From a virus: a DNA stretch of 64,000 bases. This document shows, one piece after another, positions 24,756 to 33,333 of the stretch. The DNA is taken from positions 23,617 through 87,616 of IMG/VR virus record IMGVR_UViG_3300042311_001128; one strand, 5' to 3'. A program made the translations under genes and the position numbers. Positions within the stretch are counted from its first letter, which is position 1; every line of letters starts with the position of its first letter. Below the pieces are notes generated by a model. That model worked only from the letters and a program-made list of their open reading frames with translations, was not told the origin of the DNA and searched no databases.

Positions 24756-25286
24756 ATGATTGAGATTGAAATGATAGAGATTCCGAATGTAACCTTTAAA
24801 ATTGGAAAATATCCAATAACTCAAGAACAATATCAAGAGGTAATGGAAACTAATCCTTCTTATTTTATGAACAACCCCCAACATCCAGTAGAGCAGGTTA
24901 GTTATAATAATGCCGTAGCTTTTTGCCAAAAATTAAGTGAAATAACAGGGAAAAACTATCGCCTACCTACAAATTCAGAATGGGAATATGCTTGTCGAGC
25001 AGGTACAACTACTACATATTATTTTGGTAATGATGTCAATCAGTTAGGAGATTATGCTTGGTATAGCGAAAATTCTGGATTTATAACTCATCCTGTGGGG
25101 CAGAAAAAGCCCAATGGTTGGGGATTGTACGATATGCACGGCAACGTCTGGGAATGGTGTCAAAACGTTCCCCGTGGGGGCGGATTCGACACCTGTGATC
25201 ATGGATGTCGTGCGGCACGACTTAGTTACCGCTATTTTGAAGAATATTGCCCCAGCAATATTGGTTTTCGGGTAGTTTGTGATTAA
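24756..25286 (+). CDS. Formylglycine-generating-enzyme-like C-type-lectin protein, possible DGR target (176 aa)
   Basis: A TTTAGGAG site precedes ATG 24756. The protein follows the FGE-sulfatase fold: KYPITQEQYQEVM, PVEQVSYNNAVAFCQKLSEITGKNYRLPTNSEWEYACRAGT, GLYDMHGNVWEWC. The end has the frame RGG ... CRAAR ... NIGFRVV with unusual residues at the positions that diversity-generating retroelements change (FDTCDHG, LSYRYFEEYCPS). It lacks the N-terminal half of full FGE enzymes. No reverse transcriptase or template repeat was found, so DGR control is inferred. Confidence 0.7.
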   Translation: MIEIEMIEIPNVTFKIGKYPITQEQYQEVMETNPSYFMNNPQHPVEQVSYNNAVAFCQKLSEITGKNYRLPTNSEWEYACRAGTTTTYYFGNDVNQLGDYAWYSENSGFITHPVGQKKPNGWGLYDMHGNVWEWCQNVPRGGGFDTCDHGCRAARLSYRYFEEYCPSNIGFRVVCD

Positions 25287-25343
25287 TGAATTAGTCATCA
25301 GTTATCAGTTATCATTCATTAGTAATCATTTAGGAGCAAACAA

Positions 25344-25655
25344 ATGGATTTTGATAAATTATTTGAAGAACTAGACCTGTGGAAAAGATTTCACCCAGAA
25401 GAAATAGGGCATAAAAACAAATACCAAGAGTTATTCTCAGAAAAAAAACCTCTTTTATTTTCTTCGCTAAGAAAAATAATATCTGGATACTATCCAGTAA
25501 TTATTAAATATGTATATTGTGACTATATTTATTATAGGCTTGAGTGGGTTAGGCAGTATGAAGTTATTAACAGAAAAGAATGTACTGGAATTATTACCGA
25601 CATGGTTTCTCCACTAAGATTATTAATCCCATCTATTTTTTTAGTAATTTGGTGA
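25344..25655 (+). CDS. Hypothetical protein (103 aa)
   Basis: TTTAGGAG precedes ATG. Aromatic-rich middle (IISGYYPVIIKYVYCDYIYYRLEWV) and a hydrophobic C-terminal segment that could anchor it in the membrane. No family recognised. Confidence 0.45.
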   Translation: MDFDKLFEELDLWKRFHPEEIGHKNKYQELFSEKKPLLFSSLRKIISGYYPVIIKYVYCDYIYYRLEWVRQYEVINRKECTGIITDMVSPLRLLIPSIFLVIW

Positions 25656-25715
25656 ATCATTAATTAGTTTCCAGTTATTAGTTATCAGTTATCAGCAACC
25701 TATTAGGAGTAAACA

Positions 25716-26093
25716 ATGACTATTCTCAACGCCACGCCTCACGAAATAACCCTTGTTTCCAAACAAAGGGTAGAACAGGATAGCAAAAAACAGTTTCTTG
25801 CTGAAACTGTTGAAATTATCAGAAGTATTCCTCCGAGTGGGATACTTCCCCGTGTGTCAATTGCCAATTCTTCTGCGGGGGAAATTGACGGTATTCCTGT
25901 TGAATCCGTCACTTATGGGCAGATCGAAGGGCTTCCTGACTATCAAGAAGGGGTTTACTACATCGTGTCAGGCTTAGTGGCCTCTGCGGCCGCTAAGATA
26001 GGACGCACGGACTGTCTTGCACCCGGAGGATTAGTCCGAGACAAGAATAACCCCGGACTAATTCTAGGGTGCTTGTTCTTACAAAAGCCTTAG
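25716..26093 (+). CDS. Conserved phage/bacterial protein of unknown function (125 aa)
   Basis: ATTAGGAG precedes the ATG. The layout ILNATPHEITL ... IPPSGILPRVSI ... GEIDGIPVESVTYGQIEGLP ... GVYYIVSGLVASAAAKIGRTDCLAPGGLVRD recurs in many phages and bacteria as a stand-alone small protein without known function. Confidence 0.65.
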   Translation: MTILNATPHEITLVSKQRVEQDSKKQFLAETVEIIRSIPPSGILPRVSIANSSAGEIDGIPVESVTYGQIEGLPDYQEGVYYIVSGLVASAAAKIGRTDCLAPGGLVRDKNNPGLILGCLFLQKP

Positions 26094-26127
26094 ATTAGCT
26101 ATCAAGTAGTACAAACGTTCAGAAATT

Positions 26128-26170
26128 ATTCTCCCAGATAGTTAATTTTACTGGGAGAATAATGCAAGAT
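26128..26170 (+). promoter_or_regulatory. Operator-promoter module, copy 1
   Basis: ATTCTCCCAG (26128-26137) and CTGGGAGAAT (26151-26160) form a dyad around a weak -35 (TTAATT); AAGATA at 26165-26170 lies 17 bp downstream. Most divergent of five copies; drives 26206. Confidence 0.65.
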
Positions 26171-26205
26171 AAAATCAAGTAAACAAAAGCACAAAGTAAC
26201 AAGCT

Positions 26206-26451
26206 ATGACTTCTATTAATTTTCACGAAAGAGATGCAGTTTTTTCCTATACAGGGACTCAAACCATAACATTCAAATTGAGGATAGAGGCTAAAAGCCG
26301 AGAAAAAGCAGAAGAAAAATTTAAGAAAATTTGGCTAAATTCCCACATTGATCAAGATTGCTGGTGGGATATAGAGCAGGAAGGCATCAAAATTATTTAC
26401 GACAATTTTGATGATGTTGTAGCAAATGCAGATTGGCGCATAGAAGATTAA
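26206..26451 (+). CDS. Hypothetical protein with MTSINFHERD start (81 aa)
   Basis: The first ten codons nearly match those of the gene at 36526 (MTSINFYERD), and both follow the same operator-promoter module, so promoter and start were copied together. The rest (KLRIEAKSREKAEEKFKKIW) is helical and unrelated to the other gene. Unknown function. Confidence 0.55.
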   Translation: MTSINFHERDAVFSYTGTQTITFKLRIEAKSREKAEEKFKKIWLNSHIDQDCWWDIEQEGIKIIYDNFDDVVANADWRIED

Positions 26452-26797
26452 GGTTATCAGTAATCAGTTGCACAAAAACAGAAAAAAACATCAAAGAAAA
26501 AATTGCTGTTTAAAAAAAATAGAAAAATTGATTAGGAGATAAGTGTCATAAGGCAAAAACAAGGCAATCAAAACAATTCTGACTAGACAGGCGAAGCCCA
26601 AATGTAGGCATGGAATCAATGACTCAATTCCGAGATAATTCATGCAATATGGTATAAAACAAGCAGTAAAGCTGAATTTTACGAACATTGCAAAAAATGG
26701 TTAAACTTATACAGACCAATCGACTACTCTGTTCAATTTTTGATTAATTTTAGCTAGGTATCAGTTATCAGTAAACAAATTATTTAGGAGTAAAAAA
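26452..26797. other. Non-coding stretch with decayed coding traces
   Basis: No intact gene. A plus-strand frame about 26632-26753 reads like protein (AEFYEHCKKWLNLYRPIDYS) without a start. TTATCAG-type repeats occur at both ends and TTTAGGAG at the right end serves the next gene. Confidence 0.35.
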
Positions 26798-27253
26798 ATG
26801 GCAACGATAAACATAGGGCAATTCCCTAAAATTGACTCAGAGCCACAAGACTTTAAGTTAAAGTGGTACGAAACAAAGTTATTCCCGTTTCGATATTCGG
26901 AAGGCATTCACTATTTTATTCAAAAGGGTCAAAGACAAATAATAGATGAAATTGATAAATGGATAAAGGAAAATTATTTTAAAGAAGATTTTCCTTTGAT
27001 TATTGACTGGAAACTAAAAATAAATTTAGATCATTCTGCTACACTAACCTGCGAAAATCGCCAAAATGCCGACTTTAAGTTTGGCTTTATGACAAGATTC
27101 CCATATACTGATATTGAGTTATTCTACGATGGTAATCCTATAAACAAAGTTAACTTTTGTTTGTTTAATATAGCCGATTCTTCTAAAACGGAATTAATGC
27201 TTGAAGAAGAATGGATATATTTACTTAGTATTGCATCAAGACTGTTTACTTAG
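26798..27253 (+). CDS. Hypothetical protein (151 aa)
   Basis: TTTAGGAG precedes the ATG. Mixed alpha/beta protein with FPLIIDWKLKINLDHSATLTCENR. No family recognised; part of the early gene series separated by heptad repeats. Confidence 0.5.
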   Translation: MATINIGQFPKIDSEPQDFKLKWYETKLFPFRYSEGIHYFIQKGQRQIIDEIDKWIKENYFKEDFPLIIDWKLKINLDHSATLTCENRQNADFKFGFMTRFPYTDIELFYDGNPINKVNFCLFNIADSSKTELMLEEEWIYLLSIASRLFT

Positions 27254-27304
27254 TTTATCGATCAGTTATTAGTTATCAGTCAATAACCATCAACCAAATA
27301 AAAA

Positions 27305-27841
27305 ATGAAACCTCTGCATAAATTAGGCAAATATCGCAATTTAGACAAGCTAAACAAGATAGTAGAATTGGTTTGCAGTTCTACTACCTTTTCTACAAGA
27401 GCAAAACACAATTGGGTTAACAATCCTTTAGAGTTGTTTGATCCTTATTCTCTATGGTGGACATTGGGAGTAGAATGGCACGTTGACGACATTGATGAAG
27501 ATAAAAAATATTCAATTATTTTAGTTGTTCAGAGTGACAACTATAAATTATACGCTTCTACAGTAAACAATAATACTTTAGAAAAACTCCTGAAAGATTA
27601 TAATCCCTTTAAAAGTATGGATGATCAAATAAACTCTTTATTAGTCCAAAGAAAAGATACTCAAAAATTAGTCTTAAAAGCAGGAGATATTTTACTGCTG
27701 GACATATCCTGCTGCCATAAGCTGGAAAACACAAAAAAAACAGAAGACCCTTTTATGTTTATTACCTTAGATATTGATTTTATTCCAAGAGGCAAGGAAG
27801 CAGTCAAGGTTGTCAATTATTTTGTTCACGATTTTTTGTAA
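27305..27841 (+). CDS. Possible 2-oxoglutarate/Fe(II) oxygenase-like protein (178 aa)
   Basis: The region VEWHVDDIDEDKKYSIILVV ... LKAGDILLLDISCCHKLENT ... FIPRGK fits the HxD ... H ... R/K order of double-stranded beta-helix dioxygenases, with the GD(I/L)LL(L)D strand before the distal His. The protein is short for the family and some barrel strands are not obvious. In phages such enzymes modify DNA or proteins. Tentative. Confidence 0.4.
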   Translation: MKPLHKLGKYRNLDKLNKIVELVCSSTTFSTRAKHNWVNNPLELFDPYSLWWTLGVEWHVDDIDEDKKYSIILVVQSDNYKLYASTVNNNTLEKLLKDYNPFKSMDDQINSLLVQRKDTQKLVLKAGDILLLDISCCHKLENTKKTEDPFMFITLDIDFIPRGKEAVKVVNYFVHDFL

Positions 27842-27859
27842 TCAATGAGGAGTAAAACA

Positions 27860-28210
27860 ATGGAAGAAGAAATTGAAGAATGTATGTCTCCAAGCCAGCG
27901 TCATTTTTGGCTTTGCTGGTATCAATTATCTCTTTTAGAGAAAAAAATCTGTTTTTATTTTCTTTGTAGGTTTGATAATAAAGAAATTGCTAAAAAACTT
28001 TTACTAAAAACTGAAATAGTAAATGATTATACGACGGCAATTTTAAAAAAATTTAATATTTCGACTCAACCTAAGTTTATGTTCTTTTTCTATCAGCATA
28101 CAGGATGGGATATAGCCAAAGACATGATTGACGATGACGAAAAAAAACAATGCGCTTTATGGGGTGTTCAAAAATGTCTAATTCCGCCTGGAATATGGAA
28201 AAATATGTAG
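27860..28210 (+). CDS. LuxR/sigma-region-4-like HTH protein (116 aa)
   Basis: ATG 27860 follows GAGGAG, so it is preferred over 27845. Residues 25-70 (LSLLEKKICFYFLCRFDNKEIAKKLLLKTEIVNDYTTAILKKFNI) read as a GerE/LuxR-type helix-turn-helix. The C-terminus has three Cys and could fold separately. Likely a transcription regulator of the early region. Confidence 0.5.
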   Translation: MEEEIEECMSPSQRHFWLCWYQLSLLEKKICFYFLCRFDNKEIAKKLLLKTEIVNDYTTAILKKFNISTQPKFMFFFYQHTGWDIAKDMIDDDEKKQCALWGVQKCLIPPGIWKNM

Positions 28211-28224
28211 TTTAACGAAAATCT

Positions 28225-28503
28225 ATGACTAATACTACCGAGAACACATACACCCCAAATTTTGTGTCTCCGCCGGGAGAAACCCTTGCTAAAATCCTAA
28301 AAGAAAGAAAAATAACTAGAACTGAATTTGCTAGTCGCATGGAGTTGCCGAAAAAGACTATTAATCAACTCATAAAAGGTAAGGCAGAAATTACTGTTTG
28401 CATTGCTTATAAAATGGAATTAGCTTTAGGCGTACCTTCTGCTCGTTTCTGGATAGAGCGTGAAAGACTTTATCGGGAGTCTCTAGTAAATCAAATTGAT
28501 TAG
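28225..28503 (+). CDS. higA: HigA-family antitoxin / XRE regulator (92 aa)
   Basis: Pattern SPPGETLAKILKERKITRTEFASRMELPKKTINQLIKGKAEIT...ALGVPSARFWIERERLYRE is characteristic of HigA antitoxins. No HigB toxin lies directly upstream or downstream, so it may act as an orphan regulator or immunity protein. Confidence 0.75.
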   Translation: MTNTTENTYTPNFVSPPGETLAKILKERKITRTEFASRMELPKKTINQLIKGKAEITVCIAYKMELALGVPSARFWIERERLYRESLVNQID

Positions 28504-28532
28504 AATATTTTTACAACTATTAACGAGGATTT

Positions 28533-28709
28533 ATGAATCTGTATTTAATTAAAGATTCAGTTACATCATTTAGTCTTCTTATTGCAGCAAAATCAGAACC
28601 AGAGGCTATCTGGCATTGGTGCAGCTATTTTGATAGCAATAACGACAATCCAATCGAAATAGAGCGTATTAACATTAATACTTCTGGTATCGTTTGGGAA
28701 TGTGGATGA
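28533..28709 (+). CDS. Small hypothetical protein (58 aa)
   Basis: ACGAGGAT precedes the ATG. The sequence NLYLIKDSVTSFSLLIAAKSEPEAIWHWCSY is typical of small phage proteins that end a plus-strand operon. Convergent with the terminase. Unknown function. Confidence 0.5.
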   Translation: MNLYLIKDSVTSFSLLIAAKSEPEAIWHWCSYFDSNNDNPIEIERININTSGIVWECG

Positions 28710-28719
28710 ACTACTAATA

Positions 28720-30375
28720 CTAACCCCTAAAACCGCTCCTAAACCGATTAACAGGAGCAGAAGTAACAATCGTGCTAATAACCTTTTCATGTCCCTGAAA
28801 CTCATTTTCAAGAGAATAAAATGCCCCTGATAGACTATCTACGATGTCATTAGTCGGGGGTGTTTTTTTGCTGCCATCAAAACCTTGACAGGCATTTAAA
28901 AACCGAGTGTTCCACGTCCCATCTCTTAAGATAAAGATTTGTCCCCGACTAGCTGCCGTGGCTACTGGCAAAGCCCGCGTTAGTTTATCCCCTTGAGGTA
29001 CGATCGCTTTAATGTCATGGTTCGGATGATTTTCTCTAATTACATTAGTAATGGTATTTTCAACAAATTTACCGCTCGACCCCCCTTCCTGTTCCCATCT
29101 TACAGCTACAGTTTTCCCATCCAATTCAGCAGTATTTTTAAGCATTAACTCAACTTCCCCTACCTTTTTCTGCTCACAGATATTATCGGCAATCACATAA
29201 GCAAATTCCTTGATTTCAGTTGAATCTGGCAATGTGCTTTTAATTCTTTGGTATTTATAGACAAGAGTGCCACTGGTATAGCAATGATAGTTCTCAGCAT
29301 TCTCTTTAGCAGTTGCCGCTAAATCCCAGAATCTTACTTTACCTATTAACTTCCAATCATCGGGTATTTTGTCGAGAATCTCAAACCAAGTCCGATCAAA
29401 TACTGTACCAGCTTCGTATTTAATCTTCCAGTTACCCCTAAGAAGTCTTTCTCGTTCAACTTGATGAAGTGAATAAAGGTTAGCTAAGTAGGTAGGGTTA
29501 ACTTTTATCAGTTCTCTATTATCAAAAATCGTGGCAGGAATAAAAGTAAAACTCTTGATTAAGTCTTCTGGTTTAATGCTTATTTCTTCATTTAATAAAA
29601 ACTTTTTTTGAATATTATTAGGAATCATTTCAAAAAGCTTATCTTTAAGGCTAAATTTATCAATTAATTCTTGTTTATTATCAGCCCAATAAACCGTATC
29701 TCCCTGCCTAATAAAGTATCGAACTATTCCCGACCTTTCTTCAATAGCATAGCCGTCTTTTGGGTTGATCCACCAAGAGATAAACCTAGCTACCCATGAA
29801 TCAGCGTCGGGGTTACAGGTTGCTCTAACAGCGGGTTTAATTCCTGATACAGACCGGTTTCTAGAGAGAAGATAGAAAAACTGTTCCTGCGTAAAATGGG
29901 TTAGTTCGTCAAAACCGATCCTAGTAATCTGAGAGCCTTGATAAATATGCACGGTTTTTTCATGCTGTAAATGCCTAAAAGATACCCTAGCACCACTAGG
30001 AAACCGCCATTCAAGACTAGGCTTTTCTATAAAAGTACCCTTGATAGGATAATAGATTTTACGACTTTCATCTACTAATCCCCCAGCTTGAGTAAATTCA
30101 GGATAAGTCCGGCGAAACATGACAGCCCGGTAATCAGGATTGTCAATATATTCTTGACGAACAAAATCAGTTAATAAGGCTCTGGTCTTTCCTGCTCCTG
30201 CGGCTCCACCGAATATAATTACATCAGCGTCAATTTTCCCAAATAAAGCTTGTTTTCCCTCTTGTAATTGAGGAAAAACAATTTCTTCTTTGGTGTTAAC
30301 AAGTCGATATTTTTCGGTCGCTGTTTTTATCTTTGAGAGATTTTTTAATGATAATTTACTCGCTTTCATCGTCAT
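28720..30375 (-). CDS. terL: Terminase large subunit (551 aa)
   Basis: The ATPase domain has Walker A GGAAGAGKT (56-64) and Walker B GFDE (Asp156, Glu157). The C-terminal RNase-H-like nuclease shows Asp351 (RFWDLAATA), Glu428/Glu430 (RWEQEGG) and Asp513 (NDIVDSLSGA). It packages DNA into the prohead with the small subunit encoded just upstream (20-bp overlap). Length is typical. It lies far from the head genes and on the other strand, an unusual layout. Confidence 0.95.
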   Translation of the reverse strand: MTMKASKLSLKNLSKIKTATEKYRLVNTKEEIVFPQLQEGKQALFGKIDADVIIFGGAAGAGKTRALLTDFVRQEYIDNPDYRAVMFRRTYPEFTQAGGLVDESRKIYYPIKGTFIEKPSLEWRFPSGARVSFRHLQHEKTVHIYQGSQITRIGFDELTHFTQEQFFYLLSRNRSVSGIKPAVRATCNPDADSWVARFISWWINPKDGYAIEERSGIVRYFIRQGDTVYWADNKQELIDKFSLKDKLFEMIPNNIQKKFLLNEEISIKPEDLIKSFTFIPATIFDNRELIKVNPTYLANLYSLHQVERERLLRGNWKIKYEAGTVFDRTWFEILDKIPDDWKLIGKVRFWDLAATAKENAENYHCYTSGTLVYKYQRIKSTLPDSTEIKEFAYVIADNICEQKKVGEVELMLKNTAELDGKTVAVRWEQEGGSSGKFVENTITNVIRENHPNHDIKAIVPQGDKLTRALPVATAASRGQIFILRDGTWNTRFLNACQGFDGSKKTPPTNDIVDSLSGAFYSLENEFQGHEKVISTIVTSAPVNRFRSGFRG

Positions 30376-31120
30376 CGCTTATCCTAGTGGGAACCATTAC
30401 ATCATCATCAAATTCTGCACTATCACGAATAATCGAGGTCAGTCCGTCATCGAGTTTCTCTATGCCAGGATGTCCTATAAGTTTTCCGTCAGGGTCAATA
30501 ACAGCTAATCCGTGCTTTTGAACAATATTAATTGCGTACTCGATGGTGTCAAAACCTAAAACTTTTTCAAAGGTATCAGTCAACGTTTTAGCCATAGTCA
30601 CTGCGTCTCTATGATTCCAATTTCCGTTAGGTTCAATTGTTATGGCAATCGGTCGGCCCGATTCATCTACAGAATCTATCCGACGGCGAGAAATCGGATA
30701 ATTAGTCATCTGTTCAATCTTTTCGAGGTTTTTTAGAGTAATCTTTAGAGTCTTCTCTCGGATTTCTCGTAAAATGCTATCGGTGTAAGCTTGTTGCTCT
30801 TGAATTTTTAAAAGCCAATAGGCTTTTGCTCTTTCTTCCCACCGATAATTTTTGTGTGCTAACTGCCAGTCATCGGGGACAGTTTTAGCTCGTTTAAATT
30901 TAGTTTTTTCTATTTGTTCCCCAGAAGCTTCCCCACAGTTACTGTAAGCTCGGTTTAAAGTGCGATAGCCTGATGGAATAGGAAGGTAAAAAATCTGAAA
31001 TCTTTCAAACCAATCAGGGGTTTCTAGTTCTTGCTGTTCCCAGATAGGATATTTGGTAAACTCGATTACCTCTTCATGAATAGAGTATGTACGCTTTCTG
31101 CCTCGATTAGTGACAACCAT
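30356..31120 (-). CDS. terS: Terminase small subunit candidate (254 aa)
   Basis: It overlaps the start of terL. The segment DDWQLAHKNYRWEERAKAYWLLK matches the Trp-x-Trp-x-x-RA pattern near the N-terminus of many small terminases, followed by long helices that would form the oligomer ring. Position and motif support DNA recognition for packaging. Confidence 0.7.
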   Translation of the reverse strand: MVVTNRGRKRTYSIHEEVIEFTKYPIWEQQELETPDWFERFQIFYLPIPSGYRTLNRAYSNCGEASGEQIEKTKFKRAKTVPDDWQLAHKNYRWEERAKAYWLLKIQEQQAYTDSILREIREKTLKITLKNLEKIEQMTNYPISRRRIDSVDESGRPIAITIEPNGNWNHRDAVTMAKTLTDTFEKVLGFDTIEYAINIVQKHGLAVIDPDGKLIGHPGIEKLDDGLTSIIRDSAEFDDDVMVPTRISDDDESE

Positions 31121-31161
31121 TGGTTATTATAGTAGTAGAGTTACTTAATCTTACATCAATC

Positions 31162-31866
31162 ATGAGAGATAAATTAGAAATCGAGTATCGACGGCTTTGC
31201 GACCTAAAACAACTAAAGGGTAATTCCAAAAAACACGCCACTGAAAACACCATAGCTTCAATATTGGAGTTGGGATTTAAAGACCCAATTGGCTACGATC
31301 CGAGCTTAAACGGCGGAAAAGGGGGGATTACTGAGGGTCATGATCGGTGTGCCGCACTATTAGCAATTAACAAGCGCAAAATAGATCGACCTAGAGGTAT
31401 AGATATTGACAATGATGGGGAGTGGATGGTTCCTATTTTAGTAGGAGTTCACGCTAAAAATGAGGCTCAAGCTATAAAATACTCGATTATTCACAACCAT
31501 TCTACGATTCACGGGGCGGGGCTTGACCTTGCTACGGAATTAAAGCTTTTTGATACTGACTTACTAATTAGCCAAGCTGAATACCTTGATGAAGAGGGGG
31601 AGAATTTAGGAGTAATCGGCGATTTAAATTCAATCCTAGAAGCTTTAAATACTTCAGATAATTTAGATAATTCTGATAATTTTGAATCGAATATAACAAA
31701 TAATTTTTCGGGAAAAAACAAAGAAATTGACATCGAGGGTATGGATGGGCAAATGATAATTAAATTAAGTTATACCGAAAATGAATACTGGCAAGTAAAA
31801 GAACAATTAAGTAAAATAGCATCGACACCCGAACAAGCAGTATGGAAGCTTTTAGGTAATGACTAA
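31162..31866 (+). CDS. ParB/Srx-fold nuclease-like protein (234 aa)
   Basis: Start at ATG 31162 is preferred to the earlier in-frame ATG at 31120, which overlaps the terS start. ITEGHDRCAALLAI matches the ParB 'GHxR' box and PIGYDPSLNGGKGG the preceding strand of ParB-like nuclease domains. Such proteins often sit next to phage DNA methylases, as here, where the methylase overlaps by 8 bp. Likely part of a DNA-modification or protection pair. Confidence 0.65.
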   Translation: MRDKLEIEYRRLCDLKQLKGNSKKHATENTIASILELGFKDPIGYDPSLNGGKGGITEGHDRCAALLAINKRKIDRPRGIDIDNDGEWMVPILVGVHAKNEAQAIKYSIIHNHSTIHGAGLDLATELKLFDTDLLISQAEYLDEEGENLGVIGDLNSILEALNTSDNLDNSDNFESNITNNFSGKNKEIDIEGMDGQMIIKLSYTENEYWQVKEQLSKIASTPEQAVWKLLGND

Positions 31867-32905
31867 ACATAAATTTGCATATAAGTGGAATTTGTCAGAT
31901 GGATACCCAGCACCCGGAATTGAAAAACATGGGTTAAAAGTATTTGGTACTTTTATCTGTGGCGGTGGTTCGACTATGGGTTACAAGTTAGCAGGTTTTG
32001 ACCATTTAGGAGGTGTTGAAATAGACTCGCAGGTAGCTGATGTATATAAAGTTAACCACAATCCTAAATATTTATTTATTGAAGATATAAGAGATTTTGC
32101 TGATCGTACAATCTTTCCTAATGAACTTTATAACCTAGATATTTTAGACGGCTCACCTCCCTGCTCTTCATTTAGCATGGCAGGAAATAGAGAAAAAGAC
32201 TGGGGGAAAGAAAAGGTATTTAGGGAAGGTCAGGCTAAACAGCGACTTGATGACCTTTTCTTTGATTACATACGATTAGCAAAAAAACTACAGCCAAAGG
32301 TCGTTATCGCTGAAAATGTTAAAGGAATTATTCAAGGTAATGCCAAAGCGTATGTAAAGCGAATAAAAGATGAATTTGAAAAAGCAGGATATAAAGTACA
32401 GTTATTTCTTTTGAACGCTGCGAGCATGGGAGTGCCTCAAAAACGTGAGCGAGTATTTTTTATTTGCCAAAGGAATGATTTAAACTTTAAAAATCTAGAG
32501 TTAAGTTTTGATGAAAAATCAATTATTTATAGTGAATTTAAGTCAAAAAAATTAGGAAAAGAATTAACCAATGAAACAAAAGCTGTATGGGATAAAAGAA
32601 TAAAAACAGATCAAGATTTAGCGAGTATTCACGAAAGAATTGGAAATAAAAGAAAAAGATTTCAAGCTAAATTTATTCACGATAACCAGATTTCTCCTAC
32701 TACAGTAGCAAGTGAAGATTCTGTCCCAATAAGATTTGATCATCCAAATAGAATAACAATGGATGAAGTTAAAATGATTGGTAGCTATCCGCTTGATTAC
32801 AACTTTAAAAATATTAAACCAAATTATTTAATAGGAATGAGTGTACCGCCTGTAATGACTGCACAGATAGCGCATCAGATTTATTTACAGTGGTTTACAG
32901 AATAA
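31859..32905 (+). CDS. C5-cytosine DNA methyltransferase (348 aa)
   Basis: Motif I FICGGGSTMG (SAM site), motif IV DGSPPCSSFS with catalytic Cys102, motif VI ENV (Glu152), motif VIII QKRERVFF and the C-terminal motif X IGMSVPPVM are all present. The target-recognition region between VIII and IX is short. It should methylate cytosine in phage DNA, probably to evade host restriction. No cognate restriction gene is adjacent. Confidence 0.9.
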   Translation: MTKHKFAYKWNLSDGYPAPGIEKHGLKVFGTFICGGGSTMGYKLAGFDHLGGVEIDSQVADVYKVNHNPKYLFIEDIRDFADRTIFPNELYNLDILDGSPPCSSFSMAGNREKDWGKEKVFREGQAKQRLDDLFFDYIRLAKKLQPKVVIAENVKGIIQGNAKAYVKRIKDEFEKAGYKVQLFLLNAASMGVPQKRERVFFICQRNDLNFKNLELSFDEKSIIYSEFKSKKLGKELTNETKAVWDKRIKTDQDLASIHERIGNKRKRFQAKFIHDNQISPTTVASEDSVPIRFDHPNRITMDEVKMIGSYPLDYNFKNIKPNYLIGMSVPPVMTAQIAHQIYLQWFTE

Positions 32906-32910
32906 TCAGT

Positions 32911-32964
32911 ACAAAAGTATCCACAGTGACACTTGATAAACTGTCACACTTCGCCAACTACCTG
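32911..32964 (+). promoter_or_regulatory. Dyad-containing regulatory repeat, copy 1
   Basis: A 54-bp block with the dyad GTGACA-(10 bp)-TGTCAC (32926-32947) recurs in inverted orientation at 63455-63507 with only a few differences. Here it precedes the structured repeat element at 32990; there it precedes the gene at 63140. Confidence 0.7.
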
Positions 32965-32989
32965 AAAATTATCATGATATATTTAGAAT

Positions 32990-33267
32990 ATAAGCACTAA
33001 ACCAAGTGCATCCATTAATTAGAGCCTCCATAAGCTACTGGGCGGATCAGTAACCGACTTGAAATAGTAGTCGGCTGGTGAGACTGGTTAATGAAGTGCA
33101 TCCATTAATTAGAGCCTCCATAAGCTACTGGGCAGATCAGTAACCGACTTGAAATAGTAGTCGGCTGGTGAGACTGGTTAATGAATCATCCTAAGCTTGC
33201 TGGTGTAAGCCCAGTAACCGATTTGAAATAGTAGTCGGCTGACGCACGCACTTGGTTTAGTGCTTAT
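32990..33267 (+). ncRNA. Unassigned structured RNA/DNA element: 90-nt tandem repeats inside a 20-bp terminal stem
   Basis: ATAAGCACTAAACCAAGTGC (32990-33009) and its exact reverse complement (33248-33267) close the element. Inside, two 90-nt units (33005-33094 and 33095-33184) differ at one position; a third, shorter unit keeps only the most structured part. Each unit has the hairpin CCGACT/AGTCGG and can pair CATTAA with TTAATG. No reading frame fits. Strand follows the upstream regulatory repeat and is inferred. I do not recognise a known RNA family. Confidence 0.6.
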
Positions 33268-33285
33268 TATTTTAAATAGATTCTT

Positions 33286-33320
33286 AGTTATTCCAGTGAT
33301 TTACTGCCACTGGAATAACT
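33286..33320 (+). promoter_or_regulatory. Perfect 13-bp hairpin/dyad before the HTH gene
   Basis: AGTTATTCCAGTG and CACTGGAATAACT flank a 9-nt loop, 13 bp before the start at 33334. No T run follows, so operator or leader hairpin is more likely than terminator. Confidence 0.5.
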
Positions 33321-33333
33321 GCTTTGGGCAAAA

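Noticed and set aside
28593-28811. Minus-strand frame with a Leu-rich hydrophobic start (MKRLLARLLLLLLLIGLG)
   Set aside because: It overlaps the terminase end and runs antisense to the plus-strand gene at 28533, which has a better ribosome-binding site; the hydrophobicity could be a by-product. Kept only as a possible embedded holin.
32990-33267. CRISPR-like array or retron
   Set aside because: Units are adjacent 90-nt copies without spacers, and no reverse transcriptase is present nearby.
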